17,404 nt of DNA, taken from the NCBI GenBank assembly GCA_019136395.1, contig JAGVUH010000153.1, positions 1-17,404 of the forward strand, written 5' to 3'. Under the pieces are notes generated by a model, which was not told the origin of the DNA, made no database searches, and was given only the letters and a program-made list of their open reading frames with translations. A program made the translations under genes and the position numbers. The stretch comes from Gammaproteobacteria bacterium. GTDB lineage: Bacteria; Pseudomonadota; Gammaproteobacteria; Chromatiales; Chromatiaceae. Shown in pieces: positions 6,901 through 15,266 of the stretch (the stretch's first letter is position 1; each line of letters opens with the position of its first letter).

Positions 6901-9900
6901 CCGGGGAAGCGGGCCTCGAGGTGCGCCCGGGCATTTTCCCCCACCCCATAGCCAGGCTTGTCGAGCGAGACCTTGAGGAGGTCCGGGGTATCGATGTCCT
7001 TGGGGGCCAGGTACCAGCCGGCCTCGAAGGTCAGGCTGGCGGGGATGAGCGCTTGCATGCCACTGTTGACAGCGGCACCTGAGGCAGCCATGACGCCGGT
7101 ACCGGCTTTCTGTCCACCAGCCGGCGCGGGGGAGGCGCCTGCCGATAGCCCCAGCCCGGCGGCACTCGCGGCGGCAGATGCACCGCCTGATCCGGCGCTT
7201 GCACCAGCGCCGGCCGCAACCGACGGCGGGCTCACCGCCAGCTCATAGCCCCCCCAGCCCACCGGGGCCTGGATCCGGCCCGGGGTCCCGGCGCTCAGGT
7301 TCAGATCGCCGCTGGCCACCCGCTCGCGGCGGGTGACGGGCTCGTAGTCCCAGCGGCCATCATATTGGTACCACTGGAAGCTGGTGGTGACCCGCGACAG
7401 GGTCCAGCGCAGGGCGGACAGGGCCAGGGGCTGGCCCTGGGGATCGAGGGCGATGACCTCGAAGGCGGCCGTGCCACCCTCCTCCACCGCGCCCTCGAAC
7501 AGGGGCTTGATGCCCAGCCGCGGCCGGCCGTCCAGCACCGGCCGCTCCAGGGTCCGCTCCACCGGCCGACCGCCGCCCTCCAGAACGCGGACCGCGACCC
7601 GGGCCAGGCTGGGCTTGCTGCCACCCGCGAGGGGGGGCAGTTCCAGGGCCAGGCGGGCCTGGCCGGCGGCGTCGGTGCGCGTCGGCGGCAGGGTGGTACC
7701 GACCGGATTGGACGCCTCGTCCGCCAGGCCAAAGCGGTAGCCGGGCCAGGCGGCAAGCTGGTCCGTCTGCTCCAGGCGGACCTCCCCCTCCACCTCCAAC
7801 CCGGCGGCGGGGGCGCCGAAGAGGAAGCGGGCCTCCAACTGGAGGTCCGGGAGGGCGGCGGGGTCGATGGCGGTGGCCTCCAGGCTGGGCTCGAAGGCCA
7901 GGCGCTCGGGCTCGAAGTCTTCCACCAGGAAGGGCTGCTCCGCCAGGGGCGGGGCCTCTGGATCGGCGTGCAGGGCGGCGCGCCAGGTGCCGCGCATGGC
8001 GGTGGGAGGGAGGTCGCTGGCCAGGTGCCGCCCGCCCAGGCCCTGATCCGGGAGCAGGACGCGCAGGTGTTCGACCCCGTCGGGGCGGCGCAGCTTGAGG
8101 GTGAGAGGGGTGCCGGTCAGGACGCGGGCAGCGCCATCCCGGACCAGGGCGGTGATCTGGACGGTTTCCCCGGCGCGATAGACGCCGCGCTCGGTGGTGA
8201 GGAAGACGTCCACCGGCCCGGGCGCCGGTCGGCCGGCGACGCCCCGGTCGGACAGGTCAAAGGGGGACTGGGCCAGGTCGAGGAAAGCGAAGTCCCCCTC
8301 CGGCCCCTCGGCGATGAGCAGGGCGGGCTTGTTTCCGCCCTCCCCCCGCAGCAGGCCGGGTTCGAAGCGGGCGTGGCCGGACGCGTCCGTGCTGGCCTGG
8401 CCGAGGATCTCGTCGTTCCGCGCCACCAGGCGCAGCTTGGCCCCCGCCAGGGGCTGGGCGCTGGACAGGGAGCGGACGAAGGCATGGAGGCCGTCGTTGC
8501 CGGTCAGGCCCGAGAGCCCCAGGTCGGAGACGACGAACCACTGGGTCGCCAACTCCTCCCCCTGGTCCGGGGCCTCCGCCGGCCGGGCGGTCATGACGTA
8601 GACCCCCGGTTTGAGCGCCTGGATGAGGGCGCCGATGGGGACGGCGGTGGTCTGCTCCCGGTTCAGCTCCATGCCGACCTCGACCTCCCCGGACCAGATG
8701 GCCTCGCCCTGGCGGTCGCGGATCTCCTGGGTCTCGTAGGGGCTCAGGGATCTGAGCAAGGGCCCCGCCCCCGCCGCCGTGGCCAGAGAGCGGTCGCCCA
8801 GCCGCAGCACCTGGGCCTTGACCAGGCGGGTGTTGACCGACACCAGGGGGATCGCCGCCTCGCCGCCCTTGGGCAGGACGTAGGCGCGACCCTGGAAGCG
8901 CACCGCGGGCGAGCGGTCGCGGACATAGATATCCAGGTCCGCCGCCTGGGCCAGGACCTCCCCGTCCGCCGCCGGCAGACCGGCGCGCACCCGCAGGCGA
9001 TAGCGCTCGCCATGGATCACGCCGTCCACGCACAGGGCCTGGGGGTCCGCCTCCACCGTCAGGCCGCGGCCGGCCTCGACTTGCAGGAAGTCGGTGAGAC
9101 CCGCCCGCTCCTTGGCCAGGGGGTCGGAAAATTCGACGCAGATGCGCGGACTGGCCGCCTCGGAGTCGACGCGGTGGCCGGTGATGCGAAAGCCGTGCTC
9201 CGCCAGCCATTGGGCATAGGTGGCGCGGACCCCCGGGTCCTCTTTGATGGCCAGGGCGGCGCGCAGGGCGCGGAGGGCGGGCCGCCACTGATAGCGGGCC
9301 GCCAGGGTCTGGCCCAGGGCCGCGAGGGCGCGCACCCGGTCGGCGTCGCCCCCGGCGCTCAGATAGGCATTGCTGGCGGCGGCGGTGGCGGCGGTCAGGA
9401 GGCGCTGGCGCGCCTGCCAGTCATCGAGCGGGTAACTCAGGTTGGCCCGCGCCAGGCCCAGCCAGGCCGCCGGGGCATCCGGCGTCAGACGCAGGGCCTC
9501 GGTATAGCGGCCGATGGCCGCCGGCCAGTCCTGGGCGCGCTCCGCCTCCTGAGCTGACGCCACAAGCTGGTCGAAGCGGACCCCGGTCGGCCGGGACCGG
9601 GTGGCGATCTCCGCCGCCTGACGCCGCGCTGCCTCGAGCTCACTCCGGGGCAGGAAACTCAGGTCGGCCAGGCGCCGGGTCCGCCGGTCCTGGTCCTGGT
9701 TGGGCTTGTTCCCGGTGGCCCCGGTGGCGATATGGCCCGAGATCGCGTTGGCGAAGGGCCGTGCATCCTCGTAGTCGCTCTTCAGGAAGCACCAGCGCGC
9801 CTTGCGGTTGTAGGTGAAGGCGCGGCAGCGCTGGTCGGCAAGACAGGCCGACTGGCAGGCTTCCAGGTCGATATCCTGGCGGGTCTCCAGGTCCTGGCCG

Positions 9901-10085
9901 AAGTAATCCACGCCTTCGACCAGGACCAGGCGGCGCTCACCGCCCCCGGCGGCCTGGAGGGTTCCCGGGAAGGTCAGGACCCCCAGCAAGGCCATGACTC
10001 CCAACAACAACGGAAGCAGCAATGGCGGCAACAAGGACAAGAGGGAAGGCCCGTGAAAAGGCATGACCAGCCGATGACGCAACAT
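3929..10085 (-). pseudogene. PAN-domain alpha-2-macroglobulin family protein, frameshifted
   Basis: One gene of about 2,050 codons in two frames: 10085 down to about 6385, then about 6385 down to the TGA at 3929. Bacterial alpha-2-macroglobulins trap attacking proteases in the periplasm through a bait region and a thioester. In order: signal peptide (residues 1 to about 45, ending LQA; no lipobox cysteine); a PAN/Apple domain (about 50-120, cysteine-rich, ACQSACLADQRCRAFTY); a TPR-like helical region (about 165-300); MG domains including LTTERGVYRAGETVQITALV; the A2M segment DAWYFGQRRLGMEIRDLYGQL; and the thioester domain with YPYGCAEQ, where the C-x-E-Q site (5663-5674) is intact. The C-terminal receptor-like domain ends EDMYRPRQRAWTAEGKVEV. 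The break falls between VRSGGDGG and IKLMAMAWTATGVG. Relatives have roughly 30-40 residues there, so sequence is missing as well as the frame shifted. Glycine-rich insertions occur in several loops. The start has GGGGAG 7 nt upstream. No pbpC, a frequent partner, follows. Confidence 0.8.
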
Positions 10086-10254
10086 GGAATATCTCCCCGT
10101 GAGAACCCTGGATCACGGGTGGGAGTCTAGCAGCCCCTCGCGCCGGTTGCCTGATGGGGACCCCTCCCACCATCCCCCGGCCAGCGCGGCGGTCTTCACC
10201 CGGCGGGCGGGAGAACCTGGCCGACATCCGCCCTTCAGGCCAGCGCAAAAAAGT

Positions 10255-10265
10255 GACCTCAGGTC
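10255..10265. promoter_or_regulatory. Short palindrome upstream of the MPEF-repeat gene promoter
   Basis: GACCTCAGGTC is a perfect 5-bp inverted repeat around a central C. It ends three bases before the candidate -35 box of the downstream gene, a position that suits an operator. At this length it could be chance. Confidence 0.3.
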
Positions 10266-10267
10266 TA

Positions 10268-10295
10268 TTGCTAAATCAGAATTTTCTAATATACT
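10268..10295 (+). promoter_or_regulatory. Sigma-70-like promoter for the MPEF-repeat gene
   Basis: TTGCTA (10268-10273) and TATACT (10290-10295) are spaced by 16 bp inside the only markedly AT-rich patch of the 301-bp divergent intergenic region 10086-10386. The -10 box matches consensus at five of six positions. Transcription from here would give a leader of about 85 nt before the ATG at 10387. The rest of the intergenic region is GC-rich. I find no clear promoter in it for the leftward A2M gene, only its GGGGAG ribosome site next to 10085. Confidence 0.6.
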
Positions 10296-10386
10296 AATCA
10301 CCCATGGCCTGGATGACCCGCCTGGCCCAAGAAGAACAAGGCTTCGGCCATCCCTCTTTTCTTTCGATTCTCGAGGTGTGAACAAA

Positions 10387-11223
10387 ATGAACAAGATTGC
10401 CCTTGCTGTCTCCGTGGCCGCCCTGGCGGCCGTCTCTTCTTCCGCCAGCGCTTGGTGGACCGCTCCCCCCATGGATCCGGCCATGCAGGAGGAGATGCGC
10501 CAGATGGCCGCCCGCCACGCCGAAGAGCAGGCCAAGATGCAGGCCGATTGGCTCGCCGCCATGAAGGCAGCCCATCAGCCGCCGGTCATGGGACCTGAAT
10601 TTGCCAGGCCGCAGATGCCCGAATTCCCCGCCATGCCCGAGATGCCGGCGATGCCGGAATTTGGCCAGGCCCCGGAGTTCCCGCCCATGCCAGAATTTGG
10701 CCGGATGCCCGAGTTCCCCGCCATGCCTGAATTTGGCCAGATGCCCGAATTCCCGGCCAGGCCCGAGTTTGCCCAGCGGCCCGAATTCCCCCCGATGCCG
10801 GAATTTGGCAAGGCCCCCGAATTCCCCGCCATGCCTGAGTTTGGCAAGATGCCTGAGTTCCCGCCCATGCCGGAGTTCGGCCAGATGCCGGAAATGCCCC
10901 CCATGCCTGAATTCGGCAAGATGCCCGATATGCCGGCCATGCCTGAATTCCCCGCCATGCCGGAATTCGCTGGCGCCCCGGAGATGCCCGCCTTCCCCGC
11001 CGTCCATGGCCACAATCGCCCGGTCCACCCCTTGTCCGCCAAGCAGGCCGAGCGCCGTGAGCAGATGCAGGCCCGCCGCGACGAACAGCGCAAGGCCGCC
11101 CAAAGCCGCCACGAGGAGGCCCGCAAGGCCGCCGAGACCCGTCGCGCCGAGGCCCTCAAGGCCAGCCAGGAACGTCGCGCCAATCTGGGCACGGTCGCCT
11201 CCCCGGTCGCACCCAAGGCCTGA
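10387..11223 (+). CDS. Secreted repeat protein with tandem MPEF(G/P) units and charged helical tail
   Basis: A 278-residue protein of no family I recognise. Residues 1-22 (MNKIALAVSVAALAAVSSSASA) are a clear Sec signal peptide, cleaved before WW. Next comes a short Met/Glu/Ala-rich helix (MDPAMQEEMRQMAARHAEEQAKMQADWLAAM is the visible pattern, residues 31 to about 60). Residues 77-205 consist of about eight to ten copies of a 12-residue unit, MPEFGxMPEFPx, with M often replaced by A or R. A second charged segment rich in Arg, Glu, Gln and Ala (AERREQMQARRDEQRKAAQ onward) probably forms a long helix or coiled coil. The start at 10387 is chosen because the signal peptide begins there and GAGG lies 10 nt upstream; the frame is open further left but without coding character. 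It is transcribed divergently from the A2M gene, so an envelope role is likely. The AWW after the signal peptide recalls sulfur-globule proteins, but this is only a hint. Confidence 0.8.
   Translation: MNKIALAVSVAALAAVSSSASAWWTAPPMDPAMQEEMRQMAARHAEEQAKMQADWLAAMKAAHQPPVMGPEFARPQMPEFPAMPEMPAMPEFGQAPEFPPMPEFGRMPEFPAMPEFGQMPEFPARPEFAQRPEFPPMPEFGKAPEFPAMPEFGKMPEFPPMPEFGQMPEMPPMPEFGKMPDMPAMPEFPAMPEFAGAPEMPAFPAVHGHNRPVHPLSAKQAERREQMQARRDEQRKAAQSRHEEARKAAETRRAEALKASQERRANLGTVASPVAPKA
10615..11001 (+). repeat. In-frame 36-bp tandem repeats coding MPEFGxMPEFPx
   Basis: The stretch is made of degenerate 36-bp units (two 18-bp half-units, each starting ATG CCC/CCG GAA/GAG TTY). Differences between units are mainly at third positions (GAA/GAG, TTT/TTC, CCC/CCG), while the protein motif is kept. 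That points to selection on the protein and not to recent slippage alone. Ends are approximate because the outer units degenerate (MPEFPA MPEMPA at the left, MPEFAGAPEMPA at the right). Confidence 0.85.
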
Positions 11224-11239
11224 TCACTATCGCCCCAAT

Positions 11240-11277
11240 CTGAAGCCTTGGTCGGCCTCCGCTACCCAAGGCTTCAG
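11240..11277. terminator. Perfect 12-bp inverted repeat between convergent genes
   Basis: CTGAAGCCTTGG (11240-11251) and CCAAGGCTTCAG (11266-11277) are exact reverse complements around a 14-nt loop, 16 bp after the MPEF-repeat gene stop. The leftward DUF1850 gene ends at 11323, so the hairpin could serve both directions. Neither side has a T-tract, so it may act as an RNA-stabilising or factor-dependent end instead of a classic intrinsic terminator. Confidence 0.6.
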
Positions 11278-11322
11278 CCCTAACGCTCCCCTCAGGCTGC
11301 CTAGGGCTCAGTCACCCCGGTG

Positions 11323-11799
11323 TCAGTTAACCCTGGTCTGAAGGCCACAAACCCAGAGTTCCAACCAGGGTTGGTTGGCATCCGGTGGCCCCAGCCAGTC
11401 GGTCAGGGATCGGCATACGGGGGGAGAAACGCCAAGCACCCCGCGCAGCCCCTCACCCATCGGCAAGGCTGACGGCAATCCGTACGGAACCATCTCAGGG
11501 GGGAGGCAAAGATCATAATCACCCGCTTCCGGCGTCCTTGCGAGTCGCAAGGGCTGGATGGGGTGGATGCTGGGCCGGTAGCGCCAGGCCCCCTCCTCCC
11601 AGATTGCATCCTGGGGTATTTCCATGCCGGCCCCACTGCCCCGCACCCGCGCCTCCCGTAACTGCAGGCCCTCGTCAGCCACAAGGTAATCCTCCTCCCA
11701 GCGGATTTTCTCGATGGTGTGGGACCAGGCCAGGGTGAAGTTCTGAACCCCCAGGGTGGCCCAGGCCATGCCTGCCAGTCCCAGACAGAGGCTTAGCAT
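11323..11799 (-). CDS. DUF1850 domain-containing protein (TRAP-associated)
   Basis: A 158-residue protein. After a short hydrophobic N-terminus (MLSLCLGLAGMAWATLG, signal or anchor) comes the DUF1850 pattern: FTLAWSHTIEKIRWEEDYLV, then LQLREARVRGSGAGMEIP, a tryptophan-containing turn (WEEGAWRY) and a strand-rich end. DUF1850 proteins have no known activity but are regularly encoded beside TAXI-type TRAP transporters. That is the case here, with the start overlapping the permease stop by 7 bp (11793-11799), so translation is probably coupled. The C-terminus continues about 60 residues past the core, rich in Pro, Gly and Leu, and contains two cysteines (one near VSPPVC, one in ELWVCGLQ). A small accessory or assembly factor of the transporter is the likely role. 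Confidence 0.78.
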   Translation of the reverse strand: MLSLCLGLAGMAWATLGVQNFTLAWSHTIEKIRWEEDYLVADEGLQLREARVRGSGAGMEIPQDAIWEEGAWRYRPSIHPIQPLRLARTPEAGDYDLCLPPEMVPYGLPSALPMGEGLRGVLGVSPPVCRSLTDWLGPPDANQPWLELWVCGLQTRVN

Positions 11800-13910
11800 C
11801 CCTCTGTCCGGCTACCTCGGGGAGATCCCTCCGAGGGCCCCCCACGCTCGGGCAACCTCCCGGCGGTCGTTCCCACCGCCTTATCCTGACGGACACGCCG
11901 ACGATGCAGACCGATCACCAGCACTGCGAGGGCGAAGCCAAGCTCATCGGTGATGGGGAGGGCCATGATCAGGGCCGCGCCGGCGGCGAAGGCGAGCAGC
12001 CGTTCCCACCAGGTCAGTGACTCCCGCAGGCAGCCGATGGAGGCCATGCCCCAGAGGCCGATGGCCAGGATGGTCTTGAACAGGGTGTAGGCCACTGCCA
12101 GGGCGCCGCCGCCCTGGAGCATCAGGGCCGGGCTGTAGACCGCTATGAAGGGGACGACAAAACCAGCGACGGCTATACGCACCGCCCAGAGGCTGATTTT
12201 CAGGCCACGCTCCCCGGCAATGGGCGCGGCGGCGAAACAGGCCAGGGCCACCGGCGGCGTCAGGTCGGCGAGAATGCCGAAATAGAAGACGAACATGTGG
12301 GACACCAGCAGGGGCACCCCCAACTCCAGGAGGGCGGGGGCGGCGATGGAACTGGTGATGATGTAGTTGGGGATGGTGGGAATGCCCATGCCCAGCACCA
12401 GGCAGGTCACCATGGTCAACACCAGCGAGAGGAAGAGGCTGTTGCGGCCCAACTCCAGGATGAAGCCGGCGAAGGTGGTGGCGATCCCGGTCAGGGTGAC
12501 GATACCGATAATGACGCCGACCAGGACACAGGCGATGCCAACCGGCACGGCGTGACGCGCCCCCTCCACCAGGGCATGCAGGCAGATACGCAGCGTCTCC
12601 CGCCCCCCTTGGACGAAAAAGCAGCCCAGGACCAGGGCGGTGATGACACCAAAGACCACGGTGATGCCGAGTTGGAAGAAGCCAGCGCAGAGGATACCGA
12701 GCAGGACCCAGAACACCAGGCGCAGCCCGAAGGACGAGATGGGCAGGATGAGGGCCGAACCCAGAATGACAATCGCCGTCAGGGCGAGGCCCACGGTACC
12801 GGAGAACATGGGCGTTCGTCCGGAAAACAGCAGGCCCACCAGCACGACCAGGGGAATCAGCAGATAGGCACGCTCGCGCACTGCCCCCCAGGGGTCGGGA
12901 CACTGGTCCTTGGGCAGGCCCTCCAGGCCAGCGCGACGGGCCTCCAAGTGCACCATCCAGAACACCGAGCCGAAATAGAGCAGGGCCGGGAGCAGGGCGG
13001 CCATCGCCACCTCTACGTAGGGCACATTGAGGGTTTCCGCCATGATGAAGGCGACGGCACCCATGACCGGCGGCATCAACTGGCTACCCATGCTGGAGGT
13101 GGCCTCGACGCCCCCGGCGAAGGCCGGGTGATAGCCGAAGCGCTTCATGAGGGGGATGGTGAATTGGCCGGTGGTGACCACGTTGGCTACCCCTGAGCCG
13201 GTGATGGTCCCCATCAAGGCCGAGGAGACCACGGACACCTTGGCCGGGCCACCGAGGCGGTGGCCGAAGAGGCCCATGGCAAAATCGGTGAAGAGCCTGA
13301 TCATCCCCGCCTGCTCCAGAAAGGCGCCAAAAAGGATGAAGAGGAAGATATAGGTAGCCGACACATAGGTCGGGGTGCCATAGAGCCCCTCGGTGCCAAA
13401 GGACAACTGGTTGATGATCTGGTCCAACCCGTAACCCCGATGGGCCAGATCCCCCGGCAGGTATTGGCCGAAGAGCCCGTAGGCCAGGAACAGACCACAG
13501 AGCAAGGGCAGGGCCGGGCCCATGACCCGGCGCGCGCCCTCGAATACCAGGATCAGGGTCAGGAGTCCCATGACCCGGTCGGCGTCAGTCAATTCCCCGG
13601 AGCGCTGAATCAGATCCGCCTCGAAATACCATTGATAGAGGGCGGTACTCATACCCAGCAGGGCCAGCATCCAAGCCAGGGGTTGCCACGGGCGAGCCCG
13701 CCCATGGAGGGGGATGCTGAGGAAGATCAACATCAGCAGGAACCCTACATGCCCGGCCCGCAGCACCTGGGTGGACACAGGATGATAGGCGGCGGTGACG
13801 ATCTGGAAGATCGAAAACAGCAAGGCCACCGTGAATAGGGCCTTGGGCCAATGGCCTGTCTGGGCCCCGAGACCGGAATGGGTCTCTTGACCTGGATGTA
13901 TCTCAGTCAT
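11793..13910 (-). CDS. TRAP transporter fused permease (4TM/12TM), TAXI type
   Basis: A 705-residue, highly hydrophobic inner-membrane protein. The first part (about residues 20-130) has four membrane segments matching the small DctQ-like subunit. The rest is the DctM-like large subunit with many segments and the family signatures GFLLMLIFLSIPLHG, GVEATSSMGSQLMPPVMGAVAF (abridged), ATTFAGFILELG and LVLGMGIPTIPNYIITSSI. It couples sodium or proton flow to uptake of a substrate handed over by the periplasmic TAXI binding protein encoded upstream. The length is normal for the fused type. The last 40 or so residues are a polar Arg/Gly/Ser-rich tail not seen in the core family. The ATG at 13910 has no strong Shine-Dalgarno (GGGTGA is nearest). 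It lies 241 bp after the binding-protein gene, an unusually long gap for one operon. Confidence 0.92.
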   Translation of the reverse strand: MTEIHPGQETHSGLGAQTGHWPKALFTVALLFSIFQIVTAAYHPVSTQVLRAGHVGFLLMLIFLSIPLHGRARPWQPLAWMLALLGMSTALYQWYFEADLIQRSGELTDADRVMGLLTLILVFEGARRVMGPALPLLCGLFLAYGLFGQYLPGDLAHRGYGLDQIINQLSFGTEGLYGTPTYVSATYIFLFILFGAFLEQAGMIRLFTDFAMGLFGHRLGGPAKVSVVSSALMGTITGSGVANVVTTGQFTIPLMKRFGYHPAFAGGVEATSSMGSQLMPPVMGAVAFIMAETLNVPYVEVAMAALLPALLYFGSVFWMVHLEARRAGLEGLPKDQCPDPWGAVRERAYLLIPLVVLVGLLFSGRTPMFSGTVGLALTAIVILGSALILPISSFGLRLVFWVLLGILCAGFFQLGITVVFGVITALVLGCFFVQGGRETLRICLHALVEGARHAVPVGIACVLVGVIIGIVTLTGIATTFAGFILELGRNSLFLSLVLTMVTCLVLGMGIPTIPNYIITSSIAAPALLELGVPLLVSHMFVFYFGILADLTPPVALACFAAAPIAGERGLKISLWAVRIAVAGFVVPFIAVYSPALMLQGGGALAVAYTLFKTILAIGLWGMASIGCLRESLTWWERLLAFAAGAALIMALPITDELGFALAVLVIGLHRRRVRQDKAVGTTAGRLPERGGPSEGSPRGSRTEGC

Positions 13911-14028
13911 CGCGGTTCACCCGTGGCAGGATCAAGGTCATGGTGGTCTGGTTTGGGGCCTGTCCCTGAGCCAGGCCAACCAGTTTTGACCCAATGAAGG
14001 TCAATGGTCGGGTTCCAACCGGTCGGGT

Positions 14029-14050
14029 GGCGTCCGCGGGGAGGGACGCC
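14029..14050 (-). other. Intercistronic GC stem-loop between binding-protein and permease genes
   Basis: GGCGTCC (14029-14035) and GGACGCC (14044-14050) form a 7-bp all-Watson-Crick stem with an 8-nt loop. It lies in the 241-bp gap 13911-14151, about 100 nt past the binding-protein stop. In transporter operons such hairpins often stabilise the binding-protein mRNA or cause partial termination, giving more binding protein than permease. There is no T-tract. I see no gene in the gap. Confidence 0.4.
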
Positions 14051-14151
14051 CATATCATGCGCATCGCCGATCAATTTTCGGTTTTCCCGGCCCTCCCTGG
14101 CCAGGCCCAGGACCCAGGTGCGCTGGGATCACCCGGTCATTCGAGCCCTTG

Positions 14152-15120
14152 CTAGGGCAGTAGCCCCTTTTCCTTGTAGAAGCGTTCCGCCCCCGGGTGT
14201 AATGGCAGGGGCAGGTGTTGGGGGGCCTTCTCCAGGGAGATGGCCTTGGCCGCGGCATGGGAGTTGGCCAGGCGGTCCAGGTTGTCGAACATCAGCTTGG
14301 TCATCAGATAGGCCGTGTCGTCGGAGACGCCGGTCTGGGTGACGAAGATGTTGGTGATGGTCACCGTCGGAACCGCCTCGGTCTGGCCATCGTAGGTATT
14401 GGGCGGAATCTCCCCCGACTGGTAGGCTTCATTGCCGATCCTGGCGATCACCTCGGCGGGGATGGGGACGAAGTTGACCTTCATGACCGAGGCCAGATCA
14501 CGGATGGCCGCCATGCCCAGGCCTGAAGACTGCAAGGTGGCATCGAGCTGGCGATTCTTGATCAGTTCCATGGACTCGGCGTAGGGCAGGTACTCGATCT
14601 TGCCCAGGTCCTCGTAGGTCAGTCCCGCAGCCTTGAAGATGGCCCGGGCGTTGAGTTCCGTGCCCGACTTGGGCGCGCCCACCGAGACCCGCTTACCCTT
14701 GAGATCCGCCAGCGACTTGATACCGGCATCGGCATTGGCCACGATCTGGATGTAGTTGGGATAGGCCCCGCCGATGGCGCGCAGCTTCTTCAGCGGTGCC
14801 TTGAAGCCGGCATCCTCAACCCCGTTCCAGGCATCGCCAACGGAATCCCCCAGGGCCAGGGCCAGTTCGCCGCGACCGTTCTGCAGCAGGTTGAGGTTTT
14901 CCACCGAAGCCTTGGTGGCCTGGACGGTGACCTTGGTATCCGGGATCCCGTTGCCGTAGATCTGCGACAGGGCAACGCCGATGGGGTAGTAAACGCCGCT
15001 GGTGCCGCCGGTGAGGATGTTGATAAAGGTCGGCGCGGCCTGGGGGGAGGAGGCCAGGGTCAACAGGGCCGTTACGAGGCCCGCGGCAGCGAGGTGACGA
15101 AAGGTGGGGAGCTTCAACAT
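14152..15120 (-). CDS. TAXI-family TRAP transporter solute-binding protein
   Basis: A 322-residue periplasmic binding protein. Residues 1 to about 29 are a Sec signal peptide (basic start, LVTALLTLASSPQAA). The mature protein begins with the TAXI hallmark FINILTGGTSGVYYPIGVALSQIY. It continues with the two-domain periplasmic-binding fold, including VQATKASVENLNLLQNGRGELALALGD (abridged) and the LADLKGKRVSVGAPKSGTE segment. Known TAXI proteins bind dicarboxylates or amino acids such as glutamate; the ligand here cannot be read from sequence. It is the first gene of the operon, followed by the fused permease and the DUF1850 gene. The ATG at 15120 has a strong GAGGAG (15134-15129) eight bases upstream. 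I could not assign a convincing promoter in the 146-bp region 15121-15266. Confidence 0.94.
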   Translation of the reverse strand: MLKLPTFRHLAAAGLVTALLTLASSPQAAPTFINILTGGTSGVYYPIGVALSQIYGNGIPDTKVTVQATKASVENLNLLQNGRGELALALGDSVGDAWNGVEDAGFKAPLKKLRAIGGAYPNYIQIVANADAGIKSLADLKGKRVSVGAPKSGTELNARAIFKAAGLTYEDLGKIEYLPYAESMELIKNRQLDATLQSSGLGMAAIRDLASVMKVNFVPIPAEVIARIGNEAYQSGEIPPNTYDGQTEAVPTVTITNIFVTQTGVSDDTAYLMTKLMFDNLDRLANSHAAAKAISLEKAPQHLPLPLHPGAERFYKEKGLLP

Positions 15121-15206
15121 GAGGTGGACTCCTCTGGCACTGTGGGAAAGGCCCTTATCCTAACCCTTATTTTGGGTAGGTGCCGCGCCAGGAACGCAAG
15201 ACTACG

Positions 15207-15227
15207 GAACCCCTCGCGCCGAGGTTC
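15207..15227 (-). terminator. Stem-loop after the SNF2 helicase gene
   Basis: GAACC-CC-TCG and CGA-GG-TTC pair to form an 8-bp stem with a 2-nt bulge and a 3-nt loop, 40 bp past the minus-strand stop at 15267 and ahead of the TRAP operon. There is no T-tract. The position suits transcript end formation, but the evidence is modest. Confidence 0.3.
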
Positions 15228-15266
15228 TCAATGAAAGTGTCGTCGTGACATTCACGTAAACAAGGC

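Noticed and set aside
7365..9557. A 730-codon open frame on the plus strand opposite the A2M gene, with similar long plus-strand frames at 3890-4999 and 5663-6457
   Set aside because: These are antisense shadows of very GC-rich codons. Their translations are Gly/Gln/Ala/Arg-rich with no motif, while the minus strand carries clear A2M domains.
10117..10180. Inverted repeat GGTGGGAG / CTCCCACC in the divergent region
   Set aside because: Arms are only 8 bp, about 45 bp apart and in GC-rich sequence, so chance is a sufficient explanation.
10615..11001. Regular 36-bp repeats as a possible CRISPR array
   Set aside because: The units are contiguous without unique spacers, stay in frame and vary at third codon positions, so they are coding repeats.
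10294..11112. Long minus-strand open frames opposite the MPEF-repeat gene
   Set aside because: They only mirror the 36-bp repeat in other frames (HGGEF-, NSGMGG-type runs). They lack a signal peptide or start site, whereas the plus frame has signal peptide, ribosome site and promoter.
12297..13196. Plus-strand 299-codon open frame opposite the TRAP permease
   Set aside because: Polar Gln/Gly/Asp-rich shadow of hydrophobic codons; the minus strand encodes a clear membrane transporter.
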